Origin: CAILZL01 sp049840395
GTDB lineage: Bacteria > Pseudomonadota > Gammaproteobacteria > Steroidobacterales > Steroidobacteraceae
DNA: 64,000 nucleotides
Assembly: GCA_049840395.1 (NCBI GenBank)
Contig: JASGLD010000002.1
Location: 186,001-250,000, forward strand
Direction of reading: 5' to 3'
In this document: in pieces, positions 26,800 through 33,713 of the stretch
Layout: the number at the start of each line of letters is the position of its first letter
How positions within the stretch are numbered: the stretch's first letter is position 1
Position numbers and translations under genes: made by a program
Notes under the pieces: model-generated
Database searches by the model: none
Seen by the model: the letters and a program-made list of their open reading frames with translations, nothing else
What the model was told of the DNA's origin: nothing

Positions 26800-26875
26800 A
26801 ATTTAGGGCCCATCAAGCCGCCTCTCGCTGAGGGAGAGTGCTAGGGTGAGAGTGCCTGCGCAGTTATACTGCGCG
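26800..26875. repeat. REP-like palindromic sequence and hairpin before ribH
   Basis: CTCTC (about 26822) pairs with the GAGAG at about 26833-26837 and is followed by GCTAGGGTGAGAGTG, similar to the arm of the 53.4-kb element (GCTAGGGTGGGGGC). A separate stem GCGCAGT/ACTGCGC with a TAT loop lies at about 26859-26875, just before ribH. Confidence 0.4.
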
Positions 26876-26909
26876 CCTTAATTTAAGCATGTTGGTTGAG
26901 TAGTGATTT

Positions 26910-27386
26910 ATGGGTACGGTTAATAGCAGCCGGGGCGAGTTGACAGTGGGCGAATTGAAGTTCGCCATCGTCGCGGCGCGTTTCAACGAAGAAATTGTCG
27001 AATCCTTGCTGGCGGGTGCAGTGGCCACCTTCAAGGCTCAGGGCGCCAGCGAACAGCAGGTGACGGTGGTGCGGGTGCCGGGCGCTTTCGAGCTGCCCTT
27101 GGTGGTCAGCAAGCTGGCGAGCAGCAAGCGCTATGATGCAGTTATTGCACTCGGCGCAGTGATCCGTGGCGGTACGCCGCATTTCGAATATGTTTGTCAC
27201 GAAGCTGCCAGCGGTTTGACGCGTGCTGCGCTCGATACCGGTGTGCCCGTCGTATTCGGCGTATTGACCACTGACAATTTGCAGCAGGCGCAGGAACGTG
27301 CTGGTTCTGGACCGGGTAACAAGGGTGCTGAAGCGGCGCTGGTGGCGATTGAAATGGCGAATTTGATGCAGCGGTTGGATCAATAA
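26910..27386 (+). CDS. ribH: 6,7-dimethyl-8-ribityllumazine synthase
   Basis: This 158-residue protein forms lumazine from 5-amino-6-ribitylaminouracil and dihydroxybutanone phosphate, typically as a pentamer or icosahedral shell. Signature stretches are FAIVAARFNEEIVESLL, VRVPGAFELPLVVSKLA, LGAVIRGGTPHFEYVCHE and VVFGVLTTDNLQQAQERAG. It follows ribBX after 129 bases that hold REP-like hairpins, and ends one base before nusB. Confidence 0.97.
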   Translation: MGTVNSSRGELTVGELKFAIVAARFNEEIVESLLAGAVATFKAQGASEQQVTVVRVPGAFELPLVVSKLASSKRYDAVIALGAVIRGGTPHFEYVCHEAASGLTRAALDTGVPVVFGVLTTDNLQQAQERAGSGPGNKGAEAALVAIEMANLMQRLDQ

Positions 27387-27387
27387 C

Positions 27388-27891
27388 ATGACCGATAACG
27401 CTACCAATCAAGCCAATACCCAGCCTTCACCTAAGAAGCCGCGTAAGTCGCGACCCAATTCTGCGCGTGCGCGCAGCCAGGCGCGGCGCTGTGTGATGCA
27501 GGCGTTGTATCAATGGCAACTGACCGAACAGAGCTTTTCGGAAATCCTGGCGCAATTCATCGAGCGTGATGAATACAAGACCGCCGATTCCGGTTACTTC
27601 CATGAGTTGTTATCCGGTGCAATCGAACAGCAGCAAGCGTTATCGGCAAAGGTCGGCGAGTATGCCGATCGTCCCTGGGTGCAGATGGACCCCATCGAGC
27701 GTGCCGTGCTGCTGCTCGGTCTGTATGAATTGGTAAACCGTCTGGATGTGCCGTATCGCGTGGTCGTGAACGAGGCGGTCGAGCTTGCCAAGCAGTTCGG
27801 TGCCACTGATGGCTACAAGTACATCAATGCACTGTTGGATCGTTTGGCGCGGGACATTCGTGCCGGTGAGCGGCAACAGCAGCGTCGTTGA
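27388..27891 (+). CDS. nusB: Transcription antitermination factor NusB
   Basis: This 167-residue all-helical RNA-binding protein joins NusE (S10) in the boxA-dependent antitermination complex on rRNA operons. Recognisable are RSQARRCVMQALYQWQL near the N-terminus, then WVQMDPIERAVLLLGLYEL and VVNEAVELAKQFGATDGYK followed by YINALLD. A lysine/arginine-rich N-terminal extension of about 30 residues (SPKKPRKSRPNSARAR) is longer than in E. coli. It starts one base after ribH, the common gammaproteobacterial order. Confidence 0.97.
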   Translation: MTDNATNQANTQPSPKKPRKSRPNSARARSQARRCVMQALYQWQLTEQSFSEILAQFIERDEYKTADSGYFHELLSGAIEQQQALSAKVGEYADRPWVQMDPIERAVLLLGLYELVNRLDVPYRVVVNEAVELAKQFGATDGYKYINALLDRLARDIRAGERQQQRR

Positions 27892-27901
27892 AGGTAAGTT
27901 G

Positions 27902-27927
27902 GCCGGGTTCGATGCTTCGAACCCGGC
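27902..27927 (+). terminator. Perfect 11-bp hairpin after nusB
   Basis: GCCGGGTTCGA (27902-27912) pairs with 27917-27927 around TGCT. No T-run follows. It looks superficially like a tRNA T-arm, but no cloverleaf surrounds it. It lies in the 177-base gap before thiL. Confidence 0.4.
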
Positions 27928-28068
27928 GCAAAGCCTCGTGCTTATCCCTAGGCATCAAACGCTGCGTTGTTCTTTGCGGCGTAGTGGGTGATGAGTCGCT
28001 CCCCGATCTCTGGAATAATCTTTTCTCCCTAGGCGCTCAGCGCCTGTCCGACCAAACGGTACTTGTTC

Positions 28069-29058
28069 GTGGGCGAATTCGATCTCATCCGGCGTTATTT
28101 CATATCCGACCACTATTCGGCCGATGTGCTGCTGGGTGTCGGTGATGATGCCGCCGTGATGGATGTACCCCCTGGGTACAAATTGGTCGCTGCCGTGGAC
28201 ACCATCGTGTCCGGTGTTCATTTTCCAGAAAACAGTAGTGCTGCCGATATTGCTTATCGGGCGTTGGCTGTGAATTTAAGCGACATGGCGGCCATGGGGG
28301 CACAGCCCCGTTGGTTCACGCTGTCCCTGTGTATACCCGAAGCTCAGGAGGCCTGGCTGGCGGAATTTGCATTGAGCTTGAAGCAATTGGCTGGGCGTTA
28401 CGATGTGCAGCTGGTGGGGGGCGACACGGTCAAGGGACCGTTGAATATTTCTGTGCAAATACTGGGTGTGGTGGAGTCGGATAGATGGTTGACCCGCGCC
28501 AGTGCTAATCCGGGCGATGTGGTGTTTGTTTCCGGCGTTCCGGGTGAGGCGGCGGGCGGACTGCAGTTATTGCTACAGCCGCCGATAACGATGCCAACGC
28601 CGCATCATGACTACTTGGTACAGAGGTTTGCCCGTCCTACACCGCGAGTGGAATTAGGACGCTGCCTGCGCCAACTCGCCAGTGCGGCCATGGATGTATC
28701 GGATGGTCTGTTGACTGATTTGAGCAAGTTGTGTGCGGCCAGTGGTTGTGGGGCGCATCTTGATCTTGAGGCGTTGCCGCAATCGTCGTCGTTATTGGCG
28801 CTGTTCGATAAGCAAGCTGCAGAGCGATTTGCCTTGTCGGGTGGCGACGATTACGAATTGGTTTTTACTGTGCCGGGTAACAACCTGTTACAACTCGAAG
28901 CCGCCCTGGCAAAGATAGCGGTGCCTTGCACACCGATCGGTCGAATGGTCGCCGGCAATGCCGTGCAGTGTTATCGCGATGGTGTAGCGATGGAAGTGCA
29001 GAATGTTGGTTTCGATCACTTTGCTAAGCCAAGTGATAGCGAATTTAAGAAGTTATAA
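28069..29058 (+). CDS. thiL: Thiamine-monophosphate kinase
   Basis: This protein of about 329 residues phosphorylates thiamine monophosphate to the active cofactor TPP. Motifs are GEFDLIRRYF, GVGDDAAVMDVPPG, DTIVSGVHFPEN, AYRALAVNLSDMAAMGA, QLVGGDTVKGPLNISV, AAMDVSDGLLTDLSKLC and LSGGDDYELVFTV. GTG at 28069 gives the family N-terminus; TTG at 28063 is an alternative two codons upstream. It is followed by pgpA after nine bases, as in many gammaproteobacteria. Confidence 0.95.
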   Translation: MGEFDLIRRYFISDHYSADVLLGVGDDAAVMDVPPGYKLVAAVDTIVSGVHFPENSSAADIAYRALAVNLSDMAAMGAQPRWFTLSLCIPEAQEAWLAEFALSLKQLAGRYDVQLVGGDTVKGPLNISVQILGVVESDRWLTRASANPGDVVFVSGVPGEAAGGLQLLLQPPITMPTPHHDYLVQRFARPTPRVELGRCLRQLASAAMDVSDGLLTDLSKLCAASGCGAHLDLEALPQSSSLLALFDKQAAERFALSGGDDYELVFTVPGNNLLQLEAALAKIAVPCTPIGRMVAGNAVQCYRDGVAMEVQNVGFDHFAKPSDSEFKKL

Positions 29059-29067
29059 GGTCAGGAA

Positions 29068-29547
29068 ATGCGTTTCAGTGCCGATCCAAAAGTAGTGTTG
29101 CGCGATCCCGTGCATTTGCTGGCTTTTGGCTTTGGCTCGGGATTGAGCGGCAAAGCGCCGGGCACCATGGGTACCTTGGCGGCGTTGCCGCTGGTGTTTG
29201 CTTTAATGCATGCCTCGTTAGTCGTGTACTTATGTTGCGTCATTATGTTGTGTGCGCTGGGTATCTACATTTGTGGCGAGAGTGCACGACGTTTATCGAC
29301 TCATGATCATCCGGGGATTGTCTTGGATGAGTTTGCTGGAATGGCTATCACCATGATTGCCGTGCCACTGCAATGGCAATGGTTATTGCTGGGTTTTTTG
29401 TTGTTTCGTTTCTTCGATATCGTCAAGCCCTGGCCGATACGCGAGGCTGATCACAGACTCTCCGGCGGCTTCGGAATTATGCTGGACGACATCATCGCAG
29501 GAATTTTTTCATGTCTCCTGCTGCATGCAGTGATTCGTTTCGTTTGA
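29068..29547 (+). CDS. pgpA: Phosphatidylglycerophosphatase A
   Basis: This 159-residue inner-membrane enzyme dephosphorylates phosphatidylglycerophosphate in phosphatidylglycerol synthesis. It shows the PgpA pattern FGSGLSGKAPGTMGTLAALP, the conserved acidic motif VLDEFAGMAITM and FRFFDIVKPWPIREAD, with about four hydrophobic helices. AAGGTCAGGAA precedes the ATG at 29068. It is coupled to thiL by spacing and followed directly by the kinase gene. Confidence 0.96.
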   Translation: MRFSADPKVVLRDPVHLLAFGFGSGLSGKAPGTMGTLAALPLVFALMHASLVVYLCCVIMLCALGIYICGESARRLSTHDHPGIVLDEFAGMAITMIAVPLQWQWLLLGFLLFRFFDIVKPWPIREADHRLSGGFGIMLDDIIAGIFSCLLLHAVIRFV

Positions 29548-29553
29548 CTTTAG

Positions 29554-30882
29554 TTGCATCGGGTTAACGTGAAGCCAACTTCCATCCTACATGCCGTACG
29601 CAATGCCGATGAAGGTCAGCCGCTGACCAAGATCGGCAAGTACCTCATCATCAAGGAAGTGGGGCGGGGCAGCACCGGTGTGGTCTATTTATCGCACGAT
29701 CCCTACTATCGTCGCGATGTGGCCATCAAGGTTTATAACATCGAGGCCGGCGACGAAGAGCGGGCTCGTGTGGCGCGCAAGATGTTTCTTTCGGAAGCGC
29801 ACATGGTCGGCATGCTGCAGCATCCCAATATTCTACCGATCTACGATGCCGGCGAAGAAGACAATCGCTGTTACATCGTCACCGAACATGTACATGGTGC
29901 GCGCACTTTGGCGGCCTATTGCAAGCCGGACAATCTATTGCCCATCGAAGATGTGGTGGAAATCATCTACAAGTGCGCCAAGGCATTGCACTACTCGCAT
30001 AGTCGTGGCGTGATTCATCGCGACATCAAGCCTTCCAACTTGATGCTGACCACGTCGAACGATGTGCGCATCATCGATTTCGGCATAGCCTTGGTGGCCG
30101 ATTCGGATATCTCGCGCATCGAAGGCATTGCTGGCAGTCCGTCCTACATGTCGCCGGAGCAGGTGCAGTCGGAAGAAATCACCAATCGTTCCGATATCTA
30201 TTCTCTGGGCGCGGTGATGTACGAGCTGTTGACTGGCTTCCGTCCGTTCCGTGGCGGCAATTTATCCAAGTTGCTGCACCAGATCGTGTTTGCCACGGCA
30301 CCGCCGATTCACACGCTGCGTCCAGACATTCCAGAAGTGATTGAAGAAGTTGCCGCGCGCGCTTTGCAAAAAGATCCGCTCAAGCGTTATCGCAATGGTT
30401 TGGAGTTCGCCGCCGAGTTGACGCGGGTGCACCAGCGCCTGCGTGAAGGTTCATCCAAGCTGGATCGCCAGGAGCAATTCTCGATTCTGCGTACGCTCAA
30501 GTTCTTCCATGATTTTTCGCATGCCGAGATCATGGAAGTGTTACGCGCCAGCCAGTGGCAGGACTACTCGGCCGGTGAGGAGATCGTGCGTGAGGGCGAA
30601 ATGGATGATCGCTTCTATGTGATTGTGTCGGGTTCGGCTGCCGTGGTGCGCAATGGCAAGGCAGTAGGGCAGATCGACGCCGGCGATTGCTTCGGTGAAA
30701 CCAGTTACCTGCGCGGTGCCAAGCGTTTGGCTACCATCCAGGCGGCCACCGATTTGACGTTGATGAAAGTCAGTTCCACGCTGATCGAGCAGGCTTCCGC
30801 TGCCTGCCAACTACGCTTTAACAAGGTGTTCCTGCGTAACTTGATCGGTCGTCTGCAGAATCCAGACGAGCATCGTTATTGA
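29554..30882 (+). CDS. Serine/threonine protein kinase with C-terminal cyclic-nucleotide-binding domain
   Basis: This soluble protein has 442 residues. The Hanks-type kinase domain (about 28-290) has VGRGSTGVVYLSHD, the ATP lysine in DVAIKVYN, catalytic HRDIKPSNLML, IIDFGIALV, and SPSYMSPEQV with SDIYSLGAVMYELL. The C-terminal domain (about 310-430) is a cNMP-binding fold (FSAGEEIVREG-like pattern YSAGEEIVREGEMDDRFYV, VSGSAAVVRNGKAVG, AGDCFGETSYLRGAKR). No transmembrane helix is present between them. The domain order suggests kinase control by cAMP or c-di-GMP-type ligands. The start is uncertain: TTG 29554 or GTG 29569, neither with a good Shine-Dalgarno. It follows pgpA after six bases. Confidence 0.92.
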   Translation: MHRVNVKPTSILHAVRNADEGQPLTKIGKYLIIKEVGRGSTGVVYLSHDPYYRRDVAIKVYNIEAGDEERARVARKMFLSEAHMVGMLQHPNILPIYDAGEEDNRCYIVTEHVHGARTLAAYCKPDNLLPIEDVVEIIYKCAKALHYSHSRGVIHRDIKPSNLMLTTSNDVRIIDFGIALVADSDISRIEGIAGSPSYMSPEQVQSEEITNRSDIYSLGAVMYELLTGFRPFRGGNLSKLLHQIVFATAPPIHTLRPDIPEVIEEVAARALQKDPLKRYRNGLEFAAELTRVHQRLREGSSKLDRQEQFSILRTLKFFHDFSHAEIMEVLRASQWQDYSAGEEIVREGEMDDRFYVIVSGSAAVVRNGKAVGQIDAGDCFGETSYLRGAKRLATIQAATDLTLMKVSSTLIEQASAACQLRFNKVFLRNLIGRLQNPDEHRY

Positions 30883-30922
30883 GATCGGGTGCAAGTAGTG
30901 CCGGAGATCTCCGGCACTGCAA

Positions 30923-31165
30923 TTATTTCTGAATCTTTTCGAAATCCAGGCTGGGCTTATCGCCGGGCCGGAAATACACATATTTCTCGCTCATGCTCGC
31001 CAAAGCTTCGTCGCGCTCGGCGGCGCTGCTAAACCAATGTTCGCGATTCCAGTCGCCGCCGACTAGGTTTCGGAACGGGTCGGAGCTGCGCACCTTAACC
31101 TTGATACCGAAACGTTTGTCGGTACTGAGGGGGGTAACCAGATTGTGTGGGTGACAGATGGACAT
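30923..31165 (-). CDS. Conserved hypothetical protein (80 aa)
   Basis: This small soluble protein begins MSICHPHNLVTPLSTDKRFG, followed by a basic strand (IKVKVRSSDPFRNLVGGDW) and an acidic helix (SSAAERDEALASMSEKYVYF). It resembles small conserved proteins I have seen in gammaproteobacteria, but no function is known. It is convergent with the kinase gene and divergent from msrA. Confidence 0.65.
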   Translation of the reverse strand: MSICHPHNLVTPLSTDKRFGIKVKVRSSDPFRNLVGGDWNREHWFSSAAERDEALASMSEKYVYFRPGDKPSLDFEKIQK

Positions 31166-31268
31166 GATTTTCGGTGTAGGAAGTGGCGCGGAATAAATGG
31201 CACTAGGGAAACGGGTGCTATTCTAACGATAAGTAGTGACGCCACATAGCCGGATCGAGGGTTTCATC

Positions 31269-31922
31269 ATGTTCGGTTCCCGTAAAGCACGCATGCCGCA
31301 ACCCAGTGAGGCCTTGCCGGGTCGTGATCAACCCATGCCCGTGCCTGCTAAACATTACGTCACGGGACATGTCCTTGCGCCGCCCTATCCAGCAGGCATG
31401 CAATTGGCCATGTTCGGTTTGGGTTGTTTCTGGGGTGCGGAACGCAAGTTCTGGCAGCAGGCGGGTGTGTTCACTACTGCGGTGGGCTACACCGGTGGTT
31501 TTACGCCTAATCCAAGCTATGAAGAGGTGTGCAGCGGCTTGACCGGACACAATGAAGTGGTGCGAGTGGTGTTTGATCCCGGAGCGGTTGATTATGAAGA
31601 GCTGCTCAAACTGTTCTGGGAGTCGCATGATCCAACCCAGGGTATGCGTCAGGGCAACGACGTCGGTACTCAGTATCGTTCGGGAATCTATGTTTATGGA
31701 GCAGAACAGCTAGCTGCCGCAGAGCACAGTCGCGACGCCTATGCGGCTCGTTTACGGCAGTCCGGTTATGGTGCAATCACCACTGAAATTATCGAGGCGC
31801 CAACGTTCTATTTTGCCGAGGCGTACCACCAGCAGTATCTGGCGAAGAATCCGAATGGGTACTGCGGGCTGGGTGGCACTGGAGTGAGTTGTCCGATTGG
31901 TCTGGAAGTTGATGAGAAGTAA
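31269..31922 (+). CDS. msrA: Peptide-methionine (S)-S-oxide reductase MsrA
   Basis: This 217-residue protein reduces methionine-S-sulfoxide in oxidised proteins. The catalytic cysteine is in GLGCFWGAERKFW, followed by VGYTGGFTPNPSYEEVCSG and TGHNEVVRVVFDP. The C-terminus has the two recycling cysteines in GYCGLGGTGVSCP, so it is the three-cysteine E. coli type of full length. GAGG eight bases before the ATG at 31269 decides the start over ATG 31236. Confidence 0.96.
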   Translation: MFGSRKARMPQPSEALPGRDQPMPVPAKHYVTGHVLAPPYPAGMQLAMFGLGCFWGAERKFWQQAGVFTTAVGYTGGFTPNPSYEEVCSGLTGHNEVVRVVFDPGAVDYEELLKLFWESHDPTQGMRQGNDVGTQYRSGIYVYGAEQLAAAEHSRDAYAARLRQSGYGAITTEIIEAPTFYFAEAYHQQYLAKNPNGYCGLGGTGVSCPIGLEVDEK

Positions 31923-32056
31923 CCAAGTTTACGAAGACTGATTGCGGTTCGGAATTCTTGTCTGTGCGGCACCTGTTCAGTGCATAAGTGCCGAGGTTGT
32001 GCCATGTCGAATTCAATTCTAGATTAAGCGACCTATGCGGCTCATCTGGAAGAATC

Positions 32057-32734
32057 ATGATTTCTCGTTTACCTGCTTGGGTCTGGAGCATTGCCTGGGT
32101 GTTGGCGGCTATCGCCGGCATGGTCAACGTCATTGGACTGCTTGGTTTTGATCATCAGGCCGTTACCCATTTAACGGGCTCGACTTCGTTACTGGCCGAA
32201 GCCATTGCTACGGGTATAGGTGGGGCTGCACTGCACTTTGGACTGATCATCGCTGCCTTCTTGCTGGGGACAGTGCTGAGCGGCTTTATTATCCAGGACA
32301 GTGTCTTAGAGTTGGATCGTCGCTACGGCGTAGCGCTGGTGTTGGAGTCCTTGCTTCTGACCGGTGCGATTTTTTTGTTGGATGATCGGAATCCGTATGG
32401 GATGTATTCGGCCGCCTGCGCCTGTGGTCTGCAAAATGCAATGATGAGCACCTATAGCGGTACCGTCATTCGTACCACGCATATTTCCGGCATGTTTACC
32501 GATCTGGGCATTGCACTGGGCCATTCTTTGCGAGGTCTGCCAGTGGATGGCCGGCGTATCAAGCTGTGTCTGGCCGTTATTTCAGGCTTCTTTTGCGGCG
32601 GGTTGCTGGGTGCGCAGTTATTCACCCATTTTCGTTATGGCGCGCTGATGGTGCCGGCGGCGACTACTGCGATCAGTGGTATCGGCTATACCTTATTCAT
32701 AACTCGCGGTGACAGGACTTCTGATTCTGTTTGA
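32057..32734 (+). CDS. YoaK/DUF1275 family membrane protein
   Basis: This 225-residue protein has about six membrane helices and the family signatures AGMVNVIGLLGF, VTHLTGSTSLLAEA, CACGLQNAMMSTYSGTVIRTTHISGMFTDLG and a basic loop RGLPVDGRRIK. DUF1275 proteins are uncharacterised inner-membrane proteins. GGAAG just upstream of ATG 32057 supports this start rather than the longer frame from 31988. A terminator hairpin overlaps its stop codon. Confidence 0.88.
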   Translation: MISRLPAWVWSIAWVLAAIAGMVNVIGLLGFDHQAVTHLTGSTSLLAEAIATGIGGAALHFGLIIAAFLLGTVLSGFIIQDSVLELDRRYGVALVLESLLLTGAIFLLDDRNPYGMYSAACACGLQNAMMSTYSGTVIRTTHISGMFTDLGIALGHSLRGLPVDGRRIKLCLAVISGFFCGGLLGAQLFTHFRYGALMVPAATTAISGIGYTLFITRGDRTSDSV

Positions 32735-32752
32735 ATAAGAAGTCCTGTTTTG
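32712..32752 (+). terminator. Intrinsic terminator overlapping the DUF1275 stop codon
   Basis: ACAGGACTTCT (32712-32722) pairs with 32738-32748 and is followed by a T-rich tract (TTTTGTTT). The left arm lies within the last codons of the DUF1275 gene. Confidence 0.7.
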
Positions 32753-32768
32753 TTTATGGCTTGACTTG

Positions 32769-33611
32769 TTACAGCGGTGGCTCGCTGCCCGGATTGTTGT
32801 CTTCCAGAGGGTAAGTTACCAAGCCGTTAGCTTGATTGGCATTGGTGTTGTTCGGTGTAGTTGGCACAGGTGCTGGCGGTGGCGTTGCCGCGGCAGGTGC
32901 AGCAGGTGTCGGTGCAGTGGGCACGCCGCCGAGTGCGGCAATAAACTGCGCGGCGCTTTCAGGCGCACGTGGCGCTGCGGGCGCTGTTATTTCACTGGCG
33001 AGAATGCCTGATTTCCCGTAGTAGGCTGCATTGGCGCTGTTGTCGATGGTGATGGCAGAGCCATCGAGTGAGACACCCAGGAACAAGCCCTTGCTGCGTG
33101 AATACGAATAAACCTGGGCGTTCAAGCCAATGTCAGTGGCAGCAGCGGTTTGCCGACCTACCGGACCGGCCGCCACTGATGCATCGGCACCCAGCGTGAC
33201 CTTACCGCCCACCAAGCCCTCGACACTGGCCTTGGAGGTGAAGACCAACATCACATCTGTGGACTGCACCCCCCATTGAAAGCCAAAACTGCCGCCGGTG
33301 AGGTTGATGAAAACCGGATTGCTCCAGCTGCCATCCGGTTCGCGTACCACCATGGTGCCTGAGCCGCGGCGACCGCCGAATATCAAGCCCACCTTGATTA
33401 CATTGGGTACCACGGCCACTGCGTAGGCGCGTTCCAACAGCCAGGTAGGAACATTCTGATCAGGCGCATTGCGTAGTTCGCTCAGTACCTGCGTGGCATT
33501 GAGAAGCGATGCTTCCTGGCGCGGCGCTGCGATTACCGATGCGCTGTGCAAGCCCAGTAGAAACGTGGCGATAACAGTCAGAAAGCCAAACATTTTTGTC
33601 TTGGTGTACAT
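32769..33611 (-). CDS. SYLF/Ysc84-domain lipid-binding periplasmic protein
   Basis: This protein of about 280 residues has a signal peptide (MYTKTKMFGFLTVIATFLLGL...VIAA). The SYLF domain (about 30-200) contains AYAVAVVPNVIKVGLIFGGR, GSGTMVVREPDGSWSNPVFI, GGSFGFQWGVQSTDVMLVF and YSYSRSKGLFLGVSLDGSAI. The C-terminal tail (about 215-270) is Pro/Ala-rich. SYLF proteins bind phosphoinositide-like lipids in eukaryotes; bacterial roles are unknown. The frame is open to 33713, but ATG 33611 gives a proper signal peptide. Confidence 0.87.
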   Translation of the reverse strand: MYTKTKMFGFLTVIATFLLGLHSASVIAAPRQEASLLNATQVLSELRNAPDQNVPTWLLERAYAVAVVPNVIKVGLIFGGRRGSGTMVVREPDGSWSNPVFINLTGGSFGFQWGVQSTDVMLVFTSKASVEGLVGGKVTLGADASVAAGPVGRQTAAATDIGLNAQVYSYSRSKGLFLGVSLDGSAITIDNSANAAYYGKSGILASEITAPAAPRAPESAAQFIAALGGVPTAPTPAAPAAATPPPAPVPTTPNNTNANQANGLVTYPLEDNNPGSEPPL

Positions 33612-33713
33612 CGAATGGATACCTGCAATCTCAATGTCGAGACTGTAACAGACGCGGCTAGCCAAGCCTAAGTTCCTGTATGCGCGCGGGATGCTGACGC
33701 CAGTCGACGACAA

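Noticed and set aside
27902..27927. tRNA T-arm-like sequence (GGGTTCGA...TCGAACCC) after nusB
   Set aside because: It is a simple perfect hairpin; no acceptor, D or anticodon arm surrounds it.
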